A DNA stretch of 64,000 bases from Dorea sp. AM10-31 (GCF_003435815.1 NZ_QTUV01000002.1:248001-312000), one strand, 5' to 3'. Positions 28,085-36,395 are shown, numbered from the stretch's first letter. Notes: a model not told the origin generated them from the sequence alone. Made by a program: numbers and translations.

Positions 28085-28459
28085 TTAGTTTAATGTAGCT
28101 AAAACTGCACCGGATTCGATTGCGTCTCCAACTGCTACGTTAATGCTTGCAACTGTTCCGTCTTCCGGAGCTACTACTGGAATCTCCATCTTCATTGCTT
28201 CAATGATGATAACTGCATCACCTTTCTTCACGCTCTGTCCGACACTTGCTTCCAGCTTAAATACTTTTCCGGCTGCTCCTGCTTTTACTTCAATGCTTCC
28301 GGCATTTCCAGCCGCAGGTGCTGCTGCTTTCGGCGTTGCCTTAGGAGCTGCCTTAGGTGCTGCTGCTCTTGGTGCTGCTGCAGGTGCTGTGCCTGCGCCG
28401 TTCTCTTCAACAGTTACATCATATACATTTCCGTTTACTGTAATTGTATAATTTTTCAT
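28085..28459 (-). CDS. Biotin carboxyl carrier protein of the decarboxylase
   Basis: 124 aa. An N-terminal beta segment, a flexible Ala/Pro/Lys linker (about 22-48) and a C-terminal biotinyl domain with EAMKMEI, whose Lys is the biotin site. It shuttles CO2 between the carboxyltransferases (29281-30720 and 25418-26833) and OadB. Form and linker match the 1.3S/GcdC/MmdC type. It lies 21 nt after the gamma-like gene. Confidence 0.95.
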   Translation of the reverse strand: MKNYTITVNGNVYDVTVEENGAGTAPAAAPRAAAPKAAPKATPKAAAPAAGNAGSIEVKAGAAGKVFKLEASVGQSVKKGDAVIIIEAMKMEIPVVAPEDGTVASINVAVGDAIESGAVLATLN

Positions 28460-28480
28460 GATTCAATCCTCCTAAATTCT

Positions 28481-29266
28481 CTATGCGTTCCATTTATTAG
28501 ACGGACGGCGTCTGATGCTTCTTACTACAAATCCATCTGTGCCTGTTCCTTCATATTCTGCAATAGCCGCTGCAATAACCGCTACCAGCTCTGTATCATC
28601 CGTAACATCTTCTGCCTCAGCAGATGCGCTCTGTGTTGCCTCTTCTACTACAACAGCCTCAGCTTCTTTTGCCGATTTCTTTCCTCTGTTCTTCCATGCT
28701 TCTTCCAGCGCAGGGATGAATCTGAAAAGAGAAATGATCAGGGAGATAAAGATCAGCACAACGAATACCGTTCCCATTCCAAGTACGGTATTCAGTCCGG
28801 CTTTTTCCAGGACTTCACCCATGGAATATTTTCCGTCAACTGTCATACTCTCCAGTTTTAATTTCTGGTTATATACAAATGTCAATGTGGCATCTCTGTC
28901 TTTGAATTTTGCCGCCGTTGTAACCTTAAGTTCGTCTTTGGAAGCTTCATATTTGAAATCTCCATGACTTACATATGCTCCACACTCTTTGATTCCAGAC
29001 TGCCAGCTTTCCAGTGCACTGGTAAATCCGTCTGCTGTATACGGAAGTCCTGACTGCATCAGCTGATATTCCAGATTAAAGTCGTCCATATCTTCCCACT
29101 GCTGAATCGTCGCATCATCTGCACTCTGGCAATAGTTGATCAGAAACTCTGTTGATTCTTTAATAGAAGATTTGTCATACTTCAATTCATTGCCTGAATT
29201 GGAACAACCGGTAAAGCATAATACAGCTACAAGCATACAAATTATTAAGCTAATTTTTTTCTTCAC
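28481..29266 (-). CDS. OadG-like gamma subunit with lipoprotein N-terminus
   Basis: 261 aa. The N-terminus is a lipoprotein signal (basic start, hydrophobic core, lipobox FTGC about residue 21). About 125 residues of predicted extracytoplasmic domain follow. Then KAGLNTVLGMGTVFVVLIF, the single membrane helix typical of OadG, and a cytoplasmic tail rich in Ala/Glu. Ordinary gamma subunits are around 80-130 residues and lack the first part. It probably holds the OadA/biotin carrier near OadB; the outer domain's job is unknown. Confidence 0.85.
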   Translation of the reverse strand: MKKKISLIICMLVAVLCFTGCSNSGNELKYDKSSIKESTEFLINYCQSADDATIQQWEDMDDFNLEYQLMQSGLPYTADGFTSALESWQSGIKECGAYVSHGDFKYEASKDELKVTTAAKFKDRDATLTFVYNQKLKLESMTVDGKYSMGEVLEKAGLNTVLGMGTVFVVLIFISLIISLFRFIPALEEAWKNRGKKSAKEAEAVVVEEATQSASAEAEDVTDDTELVAVIAAAIAEYEGTGTDGFVVRSIRRRPSNKWNA

Positions 29267-29280
29267 TTTGCCTCACCTCT

Positions 29281-30720
29281 CTAAATTGTTCCGTGTTTTT
29301 TCATCGGACGATCCTCTCTCTTGGTAAATAACATCTCAAATGCGCCAATGATGTATTTTCTTGTATCTTCCGGATTGATGATCGTATCCACATATCCTCT
29401 TCTTGCTGCTGCATCCGGGCTTGTCTGAAGCTTTGCATAAGCAGCTGCTTTCTCATTAATTGTCTCAGCATCTGTATCTGCATACATGATTTTGGCAGCC
29501 AGCTTCGCATCCATCATACCGATCTCTGCCTGTGGCCACGCATATACCATATCTGCTCCGACAGATTTGCTGTTCATTGCTACATAAGCACTTCCAAAAG
29601 CTTTGCCGATCACGACATTTACTTTTGCTACAGTTGCCTCTGTAAATGCATAAGTCAGTCGTGCTGCCGCTTTTGCAAGATGTGTCTCATCGTATGCACT
29701 TGCTGCAAATCCGGATACATTCGTAAGAGTCAGCACCGGAATTCCAAATGCATCACAGAAACGTACAAAATCTGCTGCTTTATCTGCTCCGTCAGCAGTT
29801 AAAGATCCGTCAAATTCTGCTACAACTTCTGCTTCTTCATTATATACTTTTGAACGATTGGCAACGGCGCCAACAGTCAGTCCGTTTAATTTGATGAATC
29901 CTGTTACCATATCTTTCGCAAAATCACGTTTTGTCTCAAAGAAAATATGGTCATCAGAAATCTCTGCAAGTGCGATTGCAGTATCTTCTGCTGCATTCGC
30001 CAGATCTGCACATACACGGTTCAGATCATCCTCGCATGCCTCATAGGAAGCATCATCTTCGTTGTTAGAAGGTAACATGCATACGAGAGAACGGATATCT
30101 GCAAGAATCTCTTCTTCTGTTTCTGCAACATCTACCAGACCGGCTTTCTCGCTCTGGAATTTTGCAGATGATGTATCACATCTGGAAATCTCATTTCCTG
30201 CAACTGCGTTCGGAGAGTTTACGAAAAGCTTTCCTTTCTCTGCTTCCATAAATGTAAAATCAGAAAGAGCCGGAACTACGGAAAGTCCTCCTCCGCATGT
30301 TCCAAAGATTGCTGTAATCTGCGGAATCACGCCGGATGCAAGTGCCTGTTTTGTATATAACTTACCAAAAGCATCCAGTGCATCGGTTGCCTCTTGAAGT
30401 CTCAGTCCCGCACAGTCGATCATTCCGATCACCGGCGCTCCCATCTTCATTGCCATATCATAGATGTTTGCAATTTTCTTCGCATGCATCTCGCCGATCG
30501 CACCGTTTAATACGGATGCATCCTGGCTGTACACATACACTAAATTACCGTCTACTACTCCATATCCGGTCACCACACCGTCTGCCGGAGTTTCTTTGTC
30601 CTGCATGTTGAAATCTGTTGTTCTTGCTGTTACAGCGCCACCGATCTCAACAAAGCTTCCTGCATCAAGAATCGATAAAATACGATTACCTGCTGCATTT
30701 TCTGTTGCCATGTTGCCCAT
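29281..30720 (-). CDS. Acyl-CoA carboxyltransferase (MmdA/12S-like)
   Basis: 479 aa, crotonase-like carboxyltransferase with N and C halves. Signatures are ETPADGVVTGYGVVDGN, CAGLRLQEATDAL, IFGTCGGGLSVVPALSDF and, in the C half, NVSGFAASAYDETHLAKA and GKAFGSAYVAM. It is related to methylmalonyl-CoA decarboxylase alpha, transcarboxylase 12S and propionyl-CoA carboxylase beta, and would carboxylate or decarboxylate an acyl-CoA using the separate biotin carrier. The exact acyl-CoA cannot be told. Start at 30720 has GGAGGG 9 nt upstream. First gene of the operon. Confidence 0.9.
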   Translation of the reverse strand: MGNMATENAAGNRILSILDAGSFVEIGGAVTARTTDFNMQDKETPADGVVTGYGVVDGNLVYVYSQDASVLNGAIGEMHAKKIANIYDMAMKMGAPVIGMIDCAGLRLQEATDALDAFGKLYTKQALASGVIPQITAIFGTCGGGLSVVPALSDFTFMEAEKGKLFVNSPNAVAGNEISRCDTSSAKFQSEKAGLVDVAETEEEILADIRSLVCMLPSNNEDDASYEACEDDLNRVCADLANAAEDTAIALAEISDDHIFFETKRDFAKDMVTGFIKLNGLTVGAVANRSKVYNEEAEVVAEFDGSLTADGADKAADFVRFCDAFGIPVLTLTNVSGFAASAYDETHLAKAAARLTYAFTEATVAKVNVVIGKAFGSAYVAMNSKSVGADMVYAWPQAEIGMMDAKLAAKIMYADTDAETINEKAAAYAKLQTSPDAAARRGYVDTIINPEDTRKYIIGAFEMLFTKREDRPMKKHGTI

Positions 30721-30794
30721 AGTCCAGCCCTCCATTTTCCTTATTTTAAGGTTTATACTTCTTGGAAAAGTAAAACCAAATTTTAGCCAATTAT

Positions 30795-30823
30795 ATTATA
30801 TCTTTTCCGACATCAATCTGCAA
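30795..30823 (-). promoter_or_regulatory. Promoter of the decarboxylase operon
   Basis: Minus-strand -35 TTGCAG (30823-30818), 17-nt spacer, -10 TATAAT (30800-30795). A second weaker candidate lies just downstream (TTGGTT, 16 nt, TATAAA at 30757-30752). The rest of 30824-30955 is AT-rich with no feature recognised. Confidence 0.7.
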
Positions 30824-30954
30824 GTATTTTCCTTTATTTTTGTTAAAATCTTATCAACTTTTTATAGTTATAGGTTTTTATGCACAAACATGTTGTTTCC
30901 TATTAATAATATGCATAATTATAAACTTTTATATTGCATTTTTCCTCGTCGCCA

Positions 30955-31005
30955 TAATAAATAAACAGGACACGGAAAGCAATTGCATTGCTTCTCCATG
31001 TCCTG
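30955..31005 (-). terminator. Terminator of the YcxB-like gene
   Basis: CAGGACA...TGTCCTG outer stem at 30966-31005 with inner GGA/TCC and AGCAA/TTGCT pairs, followed on the minus strand by TTTATTTATTA. It starts 16 nt past the stop at 31021. Confidence 0.8.
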
Positions 31006-31020
31006 TTCTTTAATAATATC

Positions 31021-31620
31021 TTAAAATTTCTTTACTTTCTTGCGCCTCATATTCGTACAGCGTTCCAATAAAAATGCTCTCAGCTCATCAATACTTCCTT
31101 GTTCCAGCGCATCCTTCGGGAAGCCGCACATTGCTCTCGGTGATCCTTTGCTGTCCGGTTCTGTCTTCACAACAACCGCAAATGCATCTTCCGATTCCAG
31201 TAATTTAACGACATTCGCATACTGAAAGGATCTTGTCTTCATTTCCATTACACTGTCAAAATGATCGTCGTAAAAATCCAGCTCAGTCGATACAGTTCCA
31301 CCGTTCAGTTTATTTCTTCTAAGGAACTGGTCTTCCGCATCTCCGATTGCTGTAGCATCCAGAGCCTTTCTCCAGATTGTACGGTTAAATGTAATACCAA
31401 CTACAAAAGCTGCAATCCACCAGATTATATACCGTACAACAAACTTTGTCATATCATTGCCAGGATTTCCAAATTTCATAACAAAATAAAAAATCAGGAT
31501 TCCAAGGAAAAATACTACAAATTTAAGCGTAATATCACTCTCATCCATTCGGAACAGCTTACAGATCTTCTGCAATGTATTCTGAGATTCCTTATACTTC
31601 ACACAATAACGTCCTGCCAT
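31021..31620 (-). CDS. YcxB-like membrane protein
   Basis: 199 aa. The start at 31620 (MAGRYCVKYK) is chosen by the GGGGAAG upstream and by a second Met-rich frame before it lacking a site. Two adjacent membrane helices (about 30-50 and 58-76) are followed by a soluble C-terminal domain with TELDFYDDHFDSVMEMK and FQYANVVKLLESEDAFAVVV, the pattern of YcxB-like C-terminal domains. Function of the family is unknown. It has its own promoter at 31672-31700 and its own terminator, so it is a single-gene unit, divergent from the POT transporter. Confidence 0.75.
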   Translation of the reverse strand: MAGRYCVKYKESQNTLQKICKLFRMDESDITLKFVVFFLGILIFYFVMKFGNPGNDMTKFVVRYIIWWIAAFVVGITFNRTIWRKALDATAIGDAEDQFLRRNKLNGGTVSTELDFYDDHFDSVMEMKTRSFQYANVVKLLESEDAFAVVVKTEPDSKGSPRAMCGFPKDALEQGSIDELRAFLLERCTNMRRKKVKKF

Positions 31621-31671
31621 AAATCTTCCCCATCTTTCTTCTATTATCATTTTGTAAAACATATCCGTTTC

Positions 31672-31700
31672 ATTATATATGTTCAGATACTAACATTCAA
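31672..31700 (-). promoter_or_regulatory. Promoter of the YcxB-like gene
   Basis: Minus-strand -35 TTGAAT (31700-31695), 17-nt spacer, -10 TATAAT (31677-31672). Confidence 0.75.
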
Positions 31701-31730
31701 GCATTTTACGTTTTTTTTATATTCCCCGTT

Positions 31731-31745
31731 AATTTTCTGACAATT
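31731..31745. promoter_or_regulatory. CodY-like box in the divergent intergenic region
   Basis: AATTTTCTGACAATT matches the published CodY consensus AATTTTCWGAAAATT at 14 of 15 positions. It lies 31 bp upstream of the YcxB-like promoter and about 108 bp upstream of the POT transporter promoter. Whether the organism uses CodY here is inference. Confidence 0.5.
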
Positions 31746-31852
31746 ATGCATTTTGCATTACCAAATGGGTGTTTTTTTATCCTTTTTATGGCATATTTAT
31801 GTCAAAAAAACGACAAAAAATGAAAAACTTAACATTTTCTTAAATTAATTGG

Positions 31853-31881
31853 TTGTACTTTAGTCTAAGTTATGCTATCAT
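31853..31881 (+). promoter_or_regulatory. Promoter of the POT transporter with shared TTTAGTCTAA block
   Basis: -35 TTGTAC (31853-31858), 17-nt spacer starting TTTAGTCTAA, -10 TATCAT (31876-31881). The first 16 bases are identical to the promoter of the Xaa-Pro aminopeptidase (34003-34018). The block contains the small dyad TTAG-T-CTAA. An AT-rich leader of about 75 nt with a dyad at 31936-31949 leads to GGAGGG at 31953. The rest of 31701-31852 is AT-rich apart from the CodY-like box. Confidence 0.75.
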
Positions 31882-31966
31882 ATAGGACATTGAGAGCGCA
31901 AAATTTAGAACTTATGTCTCTACATTTTGTACATCATGAAAAATTTCATATTGGAGGGTGAAACTC

Positions 31967-33322
31967 ATGGAAAACACTAAGAAAAAATTTCCATTTGGCT
32001 TCTATGTATGCTGCCTCTCTTTCACATTCGAAAGACTTGCATACTATGCTGCTAAGTGGGGACTGTCGATCTTTATCGTAGTCGCTGCAGCAAAGGGTGG
32101 TCTTGGATTAGACAAATCCGTAGGTGCTGCAATGAGTTCTAACCTGGTAGCGTTTACTTATATCACACCAGTTATTGGTGGATATATCGCTGACCGCTGG
32201 ATTAGTCCTCGTCTTCTTGTACCAGTTGGAGAGATTCTTATGGGACTCGGATACCTGTGTGCATGGAAAGCTAACGGAGTTGGAATGCTTTGGGTAATGA
32301 TCGTCCTGATTGCTATCGGAACTGGATTCTTCAAAGGAAACGTTTCTGGTATCAACGGACGTCTGTTCCCATCATCTGATGAGGATGAACTGGATACTGC
32401 ATTCAGTCTTCAGTACTCATTCGTTAACATCGGATCATTCATCGGAACAACTTTCCTGTCACTGGTCGGTACTAACGTTGGATATCGTGAGATGTTCCTC
32501 GTTTGCGGAATCTTCATGTTCATCGACTGTGCATGGTGGTTATTCGGAATGAGATTCTTCGGCGATGCTGGTAAGAAACCATTCCTGGTTGACAACCGTA
32601 CAGAAAATGTTGAGAAAGCTGACAAAGAGAAAGACAACGCTCCACTTACCAAACTTGAGAGAAACCGTGTTATCGCTATTCTGATCGTAACATTATTCTC
32701 TGGAGTCTTCTGGCTGATCTGGTACATGGCATACATGCCAGTTTACTATGAATTCGGTCCAGCTTCTCAGGGAGGACAAGGATGGGCTAACTGGAACATC
32801 GGTTCCTTCGAGATGCCTACTGCATGGTTCGACTCTATGAACGGTCTGCTTTGTATCATCCTTTGCCCTGTATTTGCAGGAATCTGGGCTAAGATGAGAC
32901 AGCGTCCACAGGGAGACTGGGGAATGTTCACAAAGACAGCTTTAGGAATCATCGTACTTGGTCTTTGTACAGCATCCATGGTACTTGCAGCAGTTCTTTC
33001 AGGACAGAGCTCTGAGCATCCGGTTGGTATCTGGGTAATCATTCTGACAGCCGTTTGTATGACTGTTGGTGAAGTTATTTTCTCACCACTTGGAAACGCT
33101 TTCATCAGCAAGTATTCTCCGAAGAAACTTCTCGGAACAATGCTTGGTGTATGGCCACTGATCATCTTCTTCTCTGGTAAAGCTTACGGACCACTTTATA
33201 ACTGGCTCGGAAACTTCGACTTCGTTAAAGCTTATGGTACAGTAACAGCTATCATCATCGCTTGCGGAGTTATCATGTTAGCATTTACTAAGAAGTTCGA
33301 CAGAATGGTTGAAGGCGAATAA
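31967..33322 (+). CDS. POT-family (proton-dependent peptide) transporter, divergent
   Basis: 451 aa with about twelve to fourteen hydrophobic segments; major facilitator fold of the cytoplasmic membrane. FTFERLAYY corresponds to the POT motif ExxERFxYY, but the first Glu is replaced by Phe. GTGFFKGNVSGINGRL followed by DTAFSLQYSFVNIGSFIG matches the second POT region, and FSPLGNAFISKYSPKKLLG is also family-like. It likely imports di- or tripeptides with ions; the missing Glu, which is tied to proton coupling in studied members, may mean different coupling. ATG at 31967 is preferred to GTG at 31958, which is inside the ribosome site. Codon use is biased toward highly expressed forms. Confidence 0.88.
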   Translation: MENTKKKFPFGFYVCCLSFTFERLAYYAAKWGLSIFIVVAAAKGGLGLDKSVGAAMSSNLVAFTYITPVIGGYIADRWISPRLLVPVGEILMGLGYLCAWKANGVGMLWVMIVLIAIGTGFFKGNVSGINGRLFPSSDEDELDTAFSLQYSFVNIGSFIGTTFLSLVGTNVGYREMFLVCGIFMFIDCAWWLFGMRFFGDAGKKPFLVDNRTENVEKADKEKDNAPLTKLERNRVIAILIVTLFSGVFWLIWYMAYMPVYYEFGPASQGGQGWANWNIGSFEMPTAWFDSMNGLLCIILCPVFAGIWAKMRQRPQGDWGMFTKTALGIIVLGLCTASMVLAAVLSGQSSEHPVGIWVIILTAVCMTVGEVIFSPLGNAFISKYSPKKLLGTMLGVWPLIIFFSGKAYGPLYNWLGNFDFVKAYGTVTAIIIACGVIMLAFTKKFDRMVEGE

Positions 33323-33343
33323 TTCAAACTGAATATCGTACAT

Positions 33344-33391
33344 AAAAAGAGTTGTCTACTAACTTCGGTTAGTACGACAACTCTTTTTGTT
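33344..33391 (+). terminator. Terminator of the POT transporter
   Basis: AGAGTTGTC and ACTAAC pair with their complements around a TTCG loop, followed by TTTTTGTT. It starts 22 nt past the stop codon. Confidence 0.92.
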
Positions 33392-33404
33392 ATAGCAATA
33401 CACA

Positions 33405-33441
33405 ATAAATGGGAACCAGCACTTGTCTGATTCCCATTTAT
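33405..33441 (-). terminator. Hairpin after the small membrane protein gene
   Basis: ATAAATGGGAA and its exact complement flank a 15-nt loop just past the stop at 33445. The tail after the stem is poor in U, so termination efficiency is uncertain. Confidence 0.5.
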
Positions 33442-33444
33442 AAC

Positions 33445-33816
33445 TTACTTCTTCTTATGATTCTTTTTTGACTGCGTATAAGTCATCTTCGTCTGGCTGA
33501 CACTTCCTCTGGATGTGATCTTCTTGGAAGTCCGTTTCTCTTTCTGGTCTTCAAAAGCAGGTTTTAATAAAACTTCTGCTCCGATTACAAAACATGCTGC
33601 CTGCACTGCAAGCTGTATGTTATCGGCCCAGCTTCCCATCTGTGCAAATACTGGATCCAATACCCTCGCACCTGCCAGAATGATAAGACTTAATCCCGCA
33701 TATGCAAACAATGCATAGATACGCATTGTCTTACCGGAGCCTTCATTCTTCTTCATAAAAGAATATCCAGCAAGGAAAATCAGGCCACCGGCAACTACTA
33801 ATAAATACTTTACCAT
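33445..33816 (-). CDS. Small membrane protein of unknown function
   Basis: 123 aa. Three hydrophobic segments (about 2-20, 33-50 and 65-83) and a strongly basic, Ser/Thr/Lys-rich C-terminal tail ending NHKKK. ATG at 33816 has GGAGGAG 7 nt upstream; twenty codons of open frame before it lack a site. No domain recognised. Transcribed alone, convergent with the POT gene and divergent from the aminopeptidase. Confidence 0.7.
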   Translation of the reverse strand: MVKYLLVVAGGLIFLAGYSFMKKNEGSGKTMRIYALFAYAGLSLIILAGARVLDPVFAQMGSWADNIQLAVQAACFVIGAEVLLKPAFEDQKEKRTSKKITSRGSVSQTKMTYTQSKKNHKKK

Positions 33817-34002
33817 GTTCTCTCCTCCGTCTTGTACCCTTTCTTCTATTGATTCCTGCGTATACCGCTCTGACATCTTACAAATTTATAAGTCTATATT
33901 TCTTCGTATACCGCTTTGTCTATTATACGCTAAAACATCCCGGCTTTCAATCAATGATAATAAAAGATCTATAAAATGATCTATAAAATTTCAGGAACAG
34001 GT

Positions 34003-34031
34003 TTGTACTTTAGTCTAATAAGTGTTAAAAT
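34003..34031 (+). promoter_or_regulatory. Promoter of the Xaa-Pro aminopeptidase with shared block
   Basis: -35 TTGTAC (34003-34008), 17-nt spacer starting TTTAGTCTAA, -10 TAAAAT (34026-34031). Sixteen bases are identical to the POT transporter promoter. A weak CodY-like sequence (10 of 15) touches it at 33986-34000. Confidence 0.75.
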
Positions 34032-34065
34032 ATAGACAGATTTAAATACTAAGGAGGATTTTCAA

Positions 34066-35853
34066 ATGAAAGTATCAGAAAGAATCGCAAAACTGCGTGC
34101 TCTGATGGCTGAAAAAGGAATTGATGCCTATGTCGTTCCAACAGCCGATTTCCACCAGAGTGAATATGTAGGAGAACATTTCAAAGCCAGAAAATACATC
34201 ACCGGCTTTAGTGGTTCTTACGGAACTGCTGTTATATGCCAGGATGATGCAGGTCTTTGGACAGACGGACGTTATTTCTTCCAGGCTACAAACGAACTGG
34301 AAGGCAGTGGAGTCCGCCTTATGAAAATGTTCGTTGGGGATACTCCATCTGTTACAGAATATCTGGCAGACAAGATTCCGGAAGGCGGAAAGGTTGGATT
34401 TGACGGACGTGTTCTTTCCATGGATGAAGGAAAAGAATATGAAGATGCTCTTTCACCGAAGAATATTTCTATTGATTACGAAGAAGATCTGATCGACCAG
34501 ATCTGGGAAGACAGACCGCCGCTTTCTGACAAACCAGCATTCTTCCTTGAGGAGAAATATTCCGGCGAAAGCTCAGCACACAAACTGGAGCGTGTCCGCA
34601 AAGTCATGAAAGACAATGGTGCAACAGTACATATTATCGCATCTCTGGATGATACGGGCTGGCTGTTAAATGTCCGTGGTGATGATATTGATTTCTTCCC
34701 ATTACTGCTCTCTTACTCTATCGTAAGAATGGACGGTGTAGATCTCTATGTTGACGAGACGAAGTTAAATGACCGTATTCTGGAAGAGTTCAAGAAAGTA
34801 AATGTTACACTTCATCCGTACAATGACATTTACGAAGACATTAAAAAACTGGATGCTTCCGAGACTGCCCTCATCGATCCGATGAAGATGAACTACGCAC
34901 TTTACAAGAACATTCCTTGCAAGATCGTAGAAGCTGCCAACCCGACAATTCTTATGAAAGCTATGAAGAATGATGTTGAGCTGGAGAACATCAAAGAAGC
35001 GCATATCAAAGATGGTATTGCGATTACAAAATTCATGTACTGGATCAAGACTCGTTACGACAAAGAAGATATTACAGAGTTAAGCTCTGCTGACAAGCTG
35101 ACAAGCTTAAGAGCGGCTCAGGAAGGATATATCCGCGACAGTTTTGAACCTCTGTGCGCATTTGCAGATCATGCAGCTATGATGCATTATTCTCCGAGTA
35201 AAGAGACAGACGTTGTATTAAAAGAAGGCGCAATGTTCCTGAATGATACAGGCGGCGGATACTATGAAGGATCTACAGATATTACACGTACTTTCATCCT
35301 TGGTTCTATCGATCAGGATATGAAGAAATATTTTACAGCCGTTGTACGTGCTATGATGAACCTGTCCCGTGCGAACTTCCTCTATGGATGCCACGGTTAC
35401 AACCTGGATGTCCTCGTAAGACAGCCGATCTGGGATCTGAACATTGACTTCCAGTGCGGTTCCGGACATGGCGTCGGATACCTTGGAAATGTTCACGAGC
35501 CACCGACAGGCTTCCGCTGGTATGTTGTTCCAAGCAAGAACGAGCATCATCAGTTAGAAGAAGGTATGGTTATCACAGACGAGCCTGGTATTTACGAAGA
35601 TGGTAAATTCGGTATCCGTATCGAAAATGAATTTATCGTAAGAAAAGGTGAACTGAACAAATATGGTCAGTTCATGCACTTCGAGACGATCACTTTCGCT
35701 CCGATCGACCTTGACGGAATTGATCCGGAAGAGATGACCAAATCTGAGAGAGAATGGCTCAACAACTACCACAAAGACGTATATGAGAAGATCGGACCGC
35801 ACCTTACAGATGAGGAAAGAGAATGGCTCAAAGAATACACAAGAGCAATCTAG
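34066..35853 (+). CDS. pepP: Xaa-Pro aminopeptidase (M24B)
   Basis: 595 aa, the long two-creatinase-domain form. It removes N-terminal residues ahead of proline from peptides in the cytosol, using two metal ions. N-terminal creatinase-like domains (about 1-300) are followed by the pita-bread catalytic domain (about 310-530) with metal ligands in NDTGGGYYEGSTDITRTF, SGHGVGYLGNVHEPP, VITDEPGIYEDG and IRIENEF. GGAGG precedes the start. It shares its promoter block with the peptide transporter 2 kb upstream, suggesting joint use of imported peptides. A strong terminator follows. Confidence 0.95.
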   Translation: MKVSERIAKLRALMAEKGIDAYVVPTADFHQSEYVGEHFKARKYITGFSGSYGTAVICQDDAGLWTDGRYFFQATNELEGSGVRLMKMFVGDTPSVTEYLADKIPEGGKVGFDGRVLSMDEGKEYEDALSPKNISIDYEEDLIDQIWEDRPPLSDKPAFFLEEKYSGESSAHKLERVRKVMKDNGATVHIIASLDDTGWLLNVRGDDIDFFPLLLSYSIVRMDGVDLYVDETKLNDRILEEFKKVNVTLHPYNDIYEDIKKLDASETALIDPMKMNYALYKNIPCKIVEAANPTILMKAMKNDVELENIKEAHIKDGIAITKFMYWIKTRYDKEDITELSSADKLTSLRAAQEGYIRDSFEPLCAFADHAAMMHYSPSKETDVVLKEGAMFLNDTGGGYYEGSTDITRTFILGSIDQDMKKYFTAVVRAMMNLSRANFLYGCHGYNLDVLVRQPIWDLNIDFQCGSGHGVGYLGNVHEPPTGFRWYVVPSKNEHHQLEEGMVITDEPGIYEDGKFGIRIENEFIVRKGELNKYGQFMHFETITFAPIDLDGIDPEEMTKSEREWLNNYHKDVYEKIGPHLTDEEREWLKEYTRAI

Positions 35854-35938
35854 GCTTTGACTACGAGGCTTCTCTGGCTACACGATTTTCTGGCTGCCAG
35901 CTAAGCTATTTGCATAGTAAAATTGCATATATTGATTG

Positions 35939-35975
35939 CAGGCTCCGGCGGGAATCCGCCGGAGCCTGTTTTTTG
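35939..35975 (+). terminator. Terminator of pepP
   Basis: A 13-bp GC-rich stem (CAGGCTCCGGCGG and complement) with a GAAT loop, then TTTTTT. Confidence 0.93.
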
Positions 35976-35984
35976 AAAATTTTC

Positions 35985-36068
35985 GGCTTAATTTCGAATT
36001 TTTTTAATTGGAGCTTATTTCTTAGTTAATTTCTTATCTCTGTTCCGAATTGTCTTGATTCAAGCTTA
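35985..36068. repeat. Degenerate ~52-bp tandem repeat, left group
   Basis: One partial unit (35985-36017) and one full unit (36018-36068), each ending AGCTTA and containing TTTCGAATT- or TTCCGAATT-like cores. They match the four-unit group at 40531-40741. No coding frame is kept. The remaining bases to 36128 are AT-rich with nothing recognised. Confidence 0.55.
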
Positions 36069-36128
36069 TCAAATCCATTTTATTTATAGACCTAATATAA
36101 AATTTTTTCAATTTAAGCTTTCTATTTT

Positions 36129-36395
36129 CTAAAACATCCCAGTCATAAAGCGAATCACAAATATTACATCGCATAATATTGTTCCGACCATGATTACCAC
36201 TATAAGAATAGCAAATACGCGCAAAATCTTATGTTCTCTTGCAAGCAGTGCGCTCACAATCCCAAGCAGTGCTGCGAAGCCCGCAAAAAACGGATACATA
36301 AGGAAACCACTTACCGGCGCGAGAAACACCGTGACTGATATGAGTCCGGTAATGATCATTCCTACAAATGTGATAATTGATATTTTATTCATCAT
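36129..36395 (-). CDS. Small membrane protein downstream of the M16 peptidase
   Basis: 88 aa with three hydrophobic segments and little else (GLISVTVFLAPVSGF, LRVFAILIVVIMVGTIL). ATG at 36395 overlaps the stop of the M16 gene by 4 nt (ATGA), with GGAGG about 9 nt upstream, so it is translationally coupled to the peptidase. It could be a short membrane partner of the peptidase. No family recognised. Confidence 0.7.
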   Translation of the reverse strand: MMNKISIITFVGMIITGLISVTVFLAPVSGFLMYPFFAGFAALLGIVSALLAREHKILRVFAILIVVIMVGTILCDVIFVIRFMTGMF

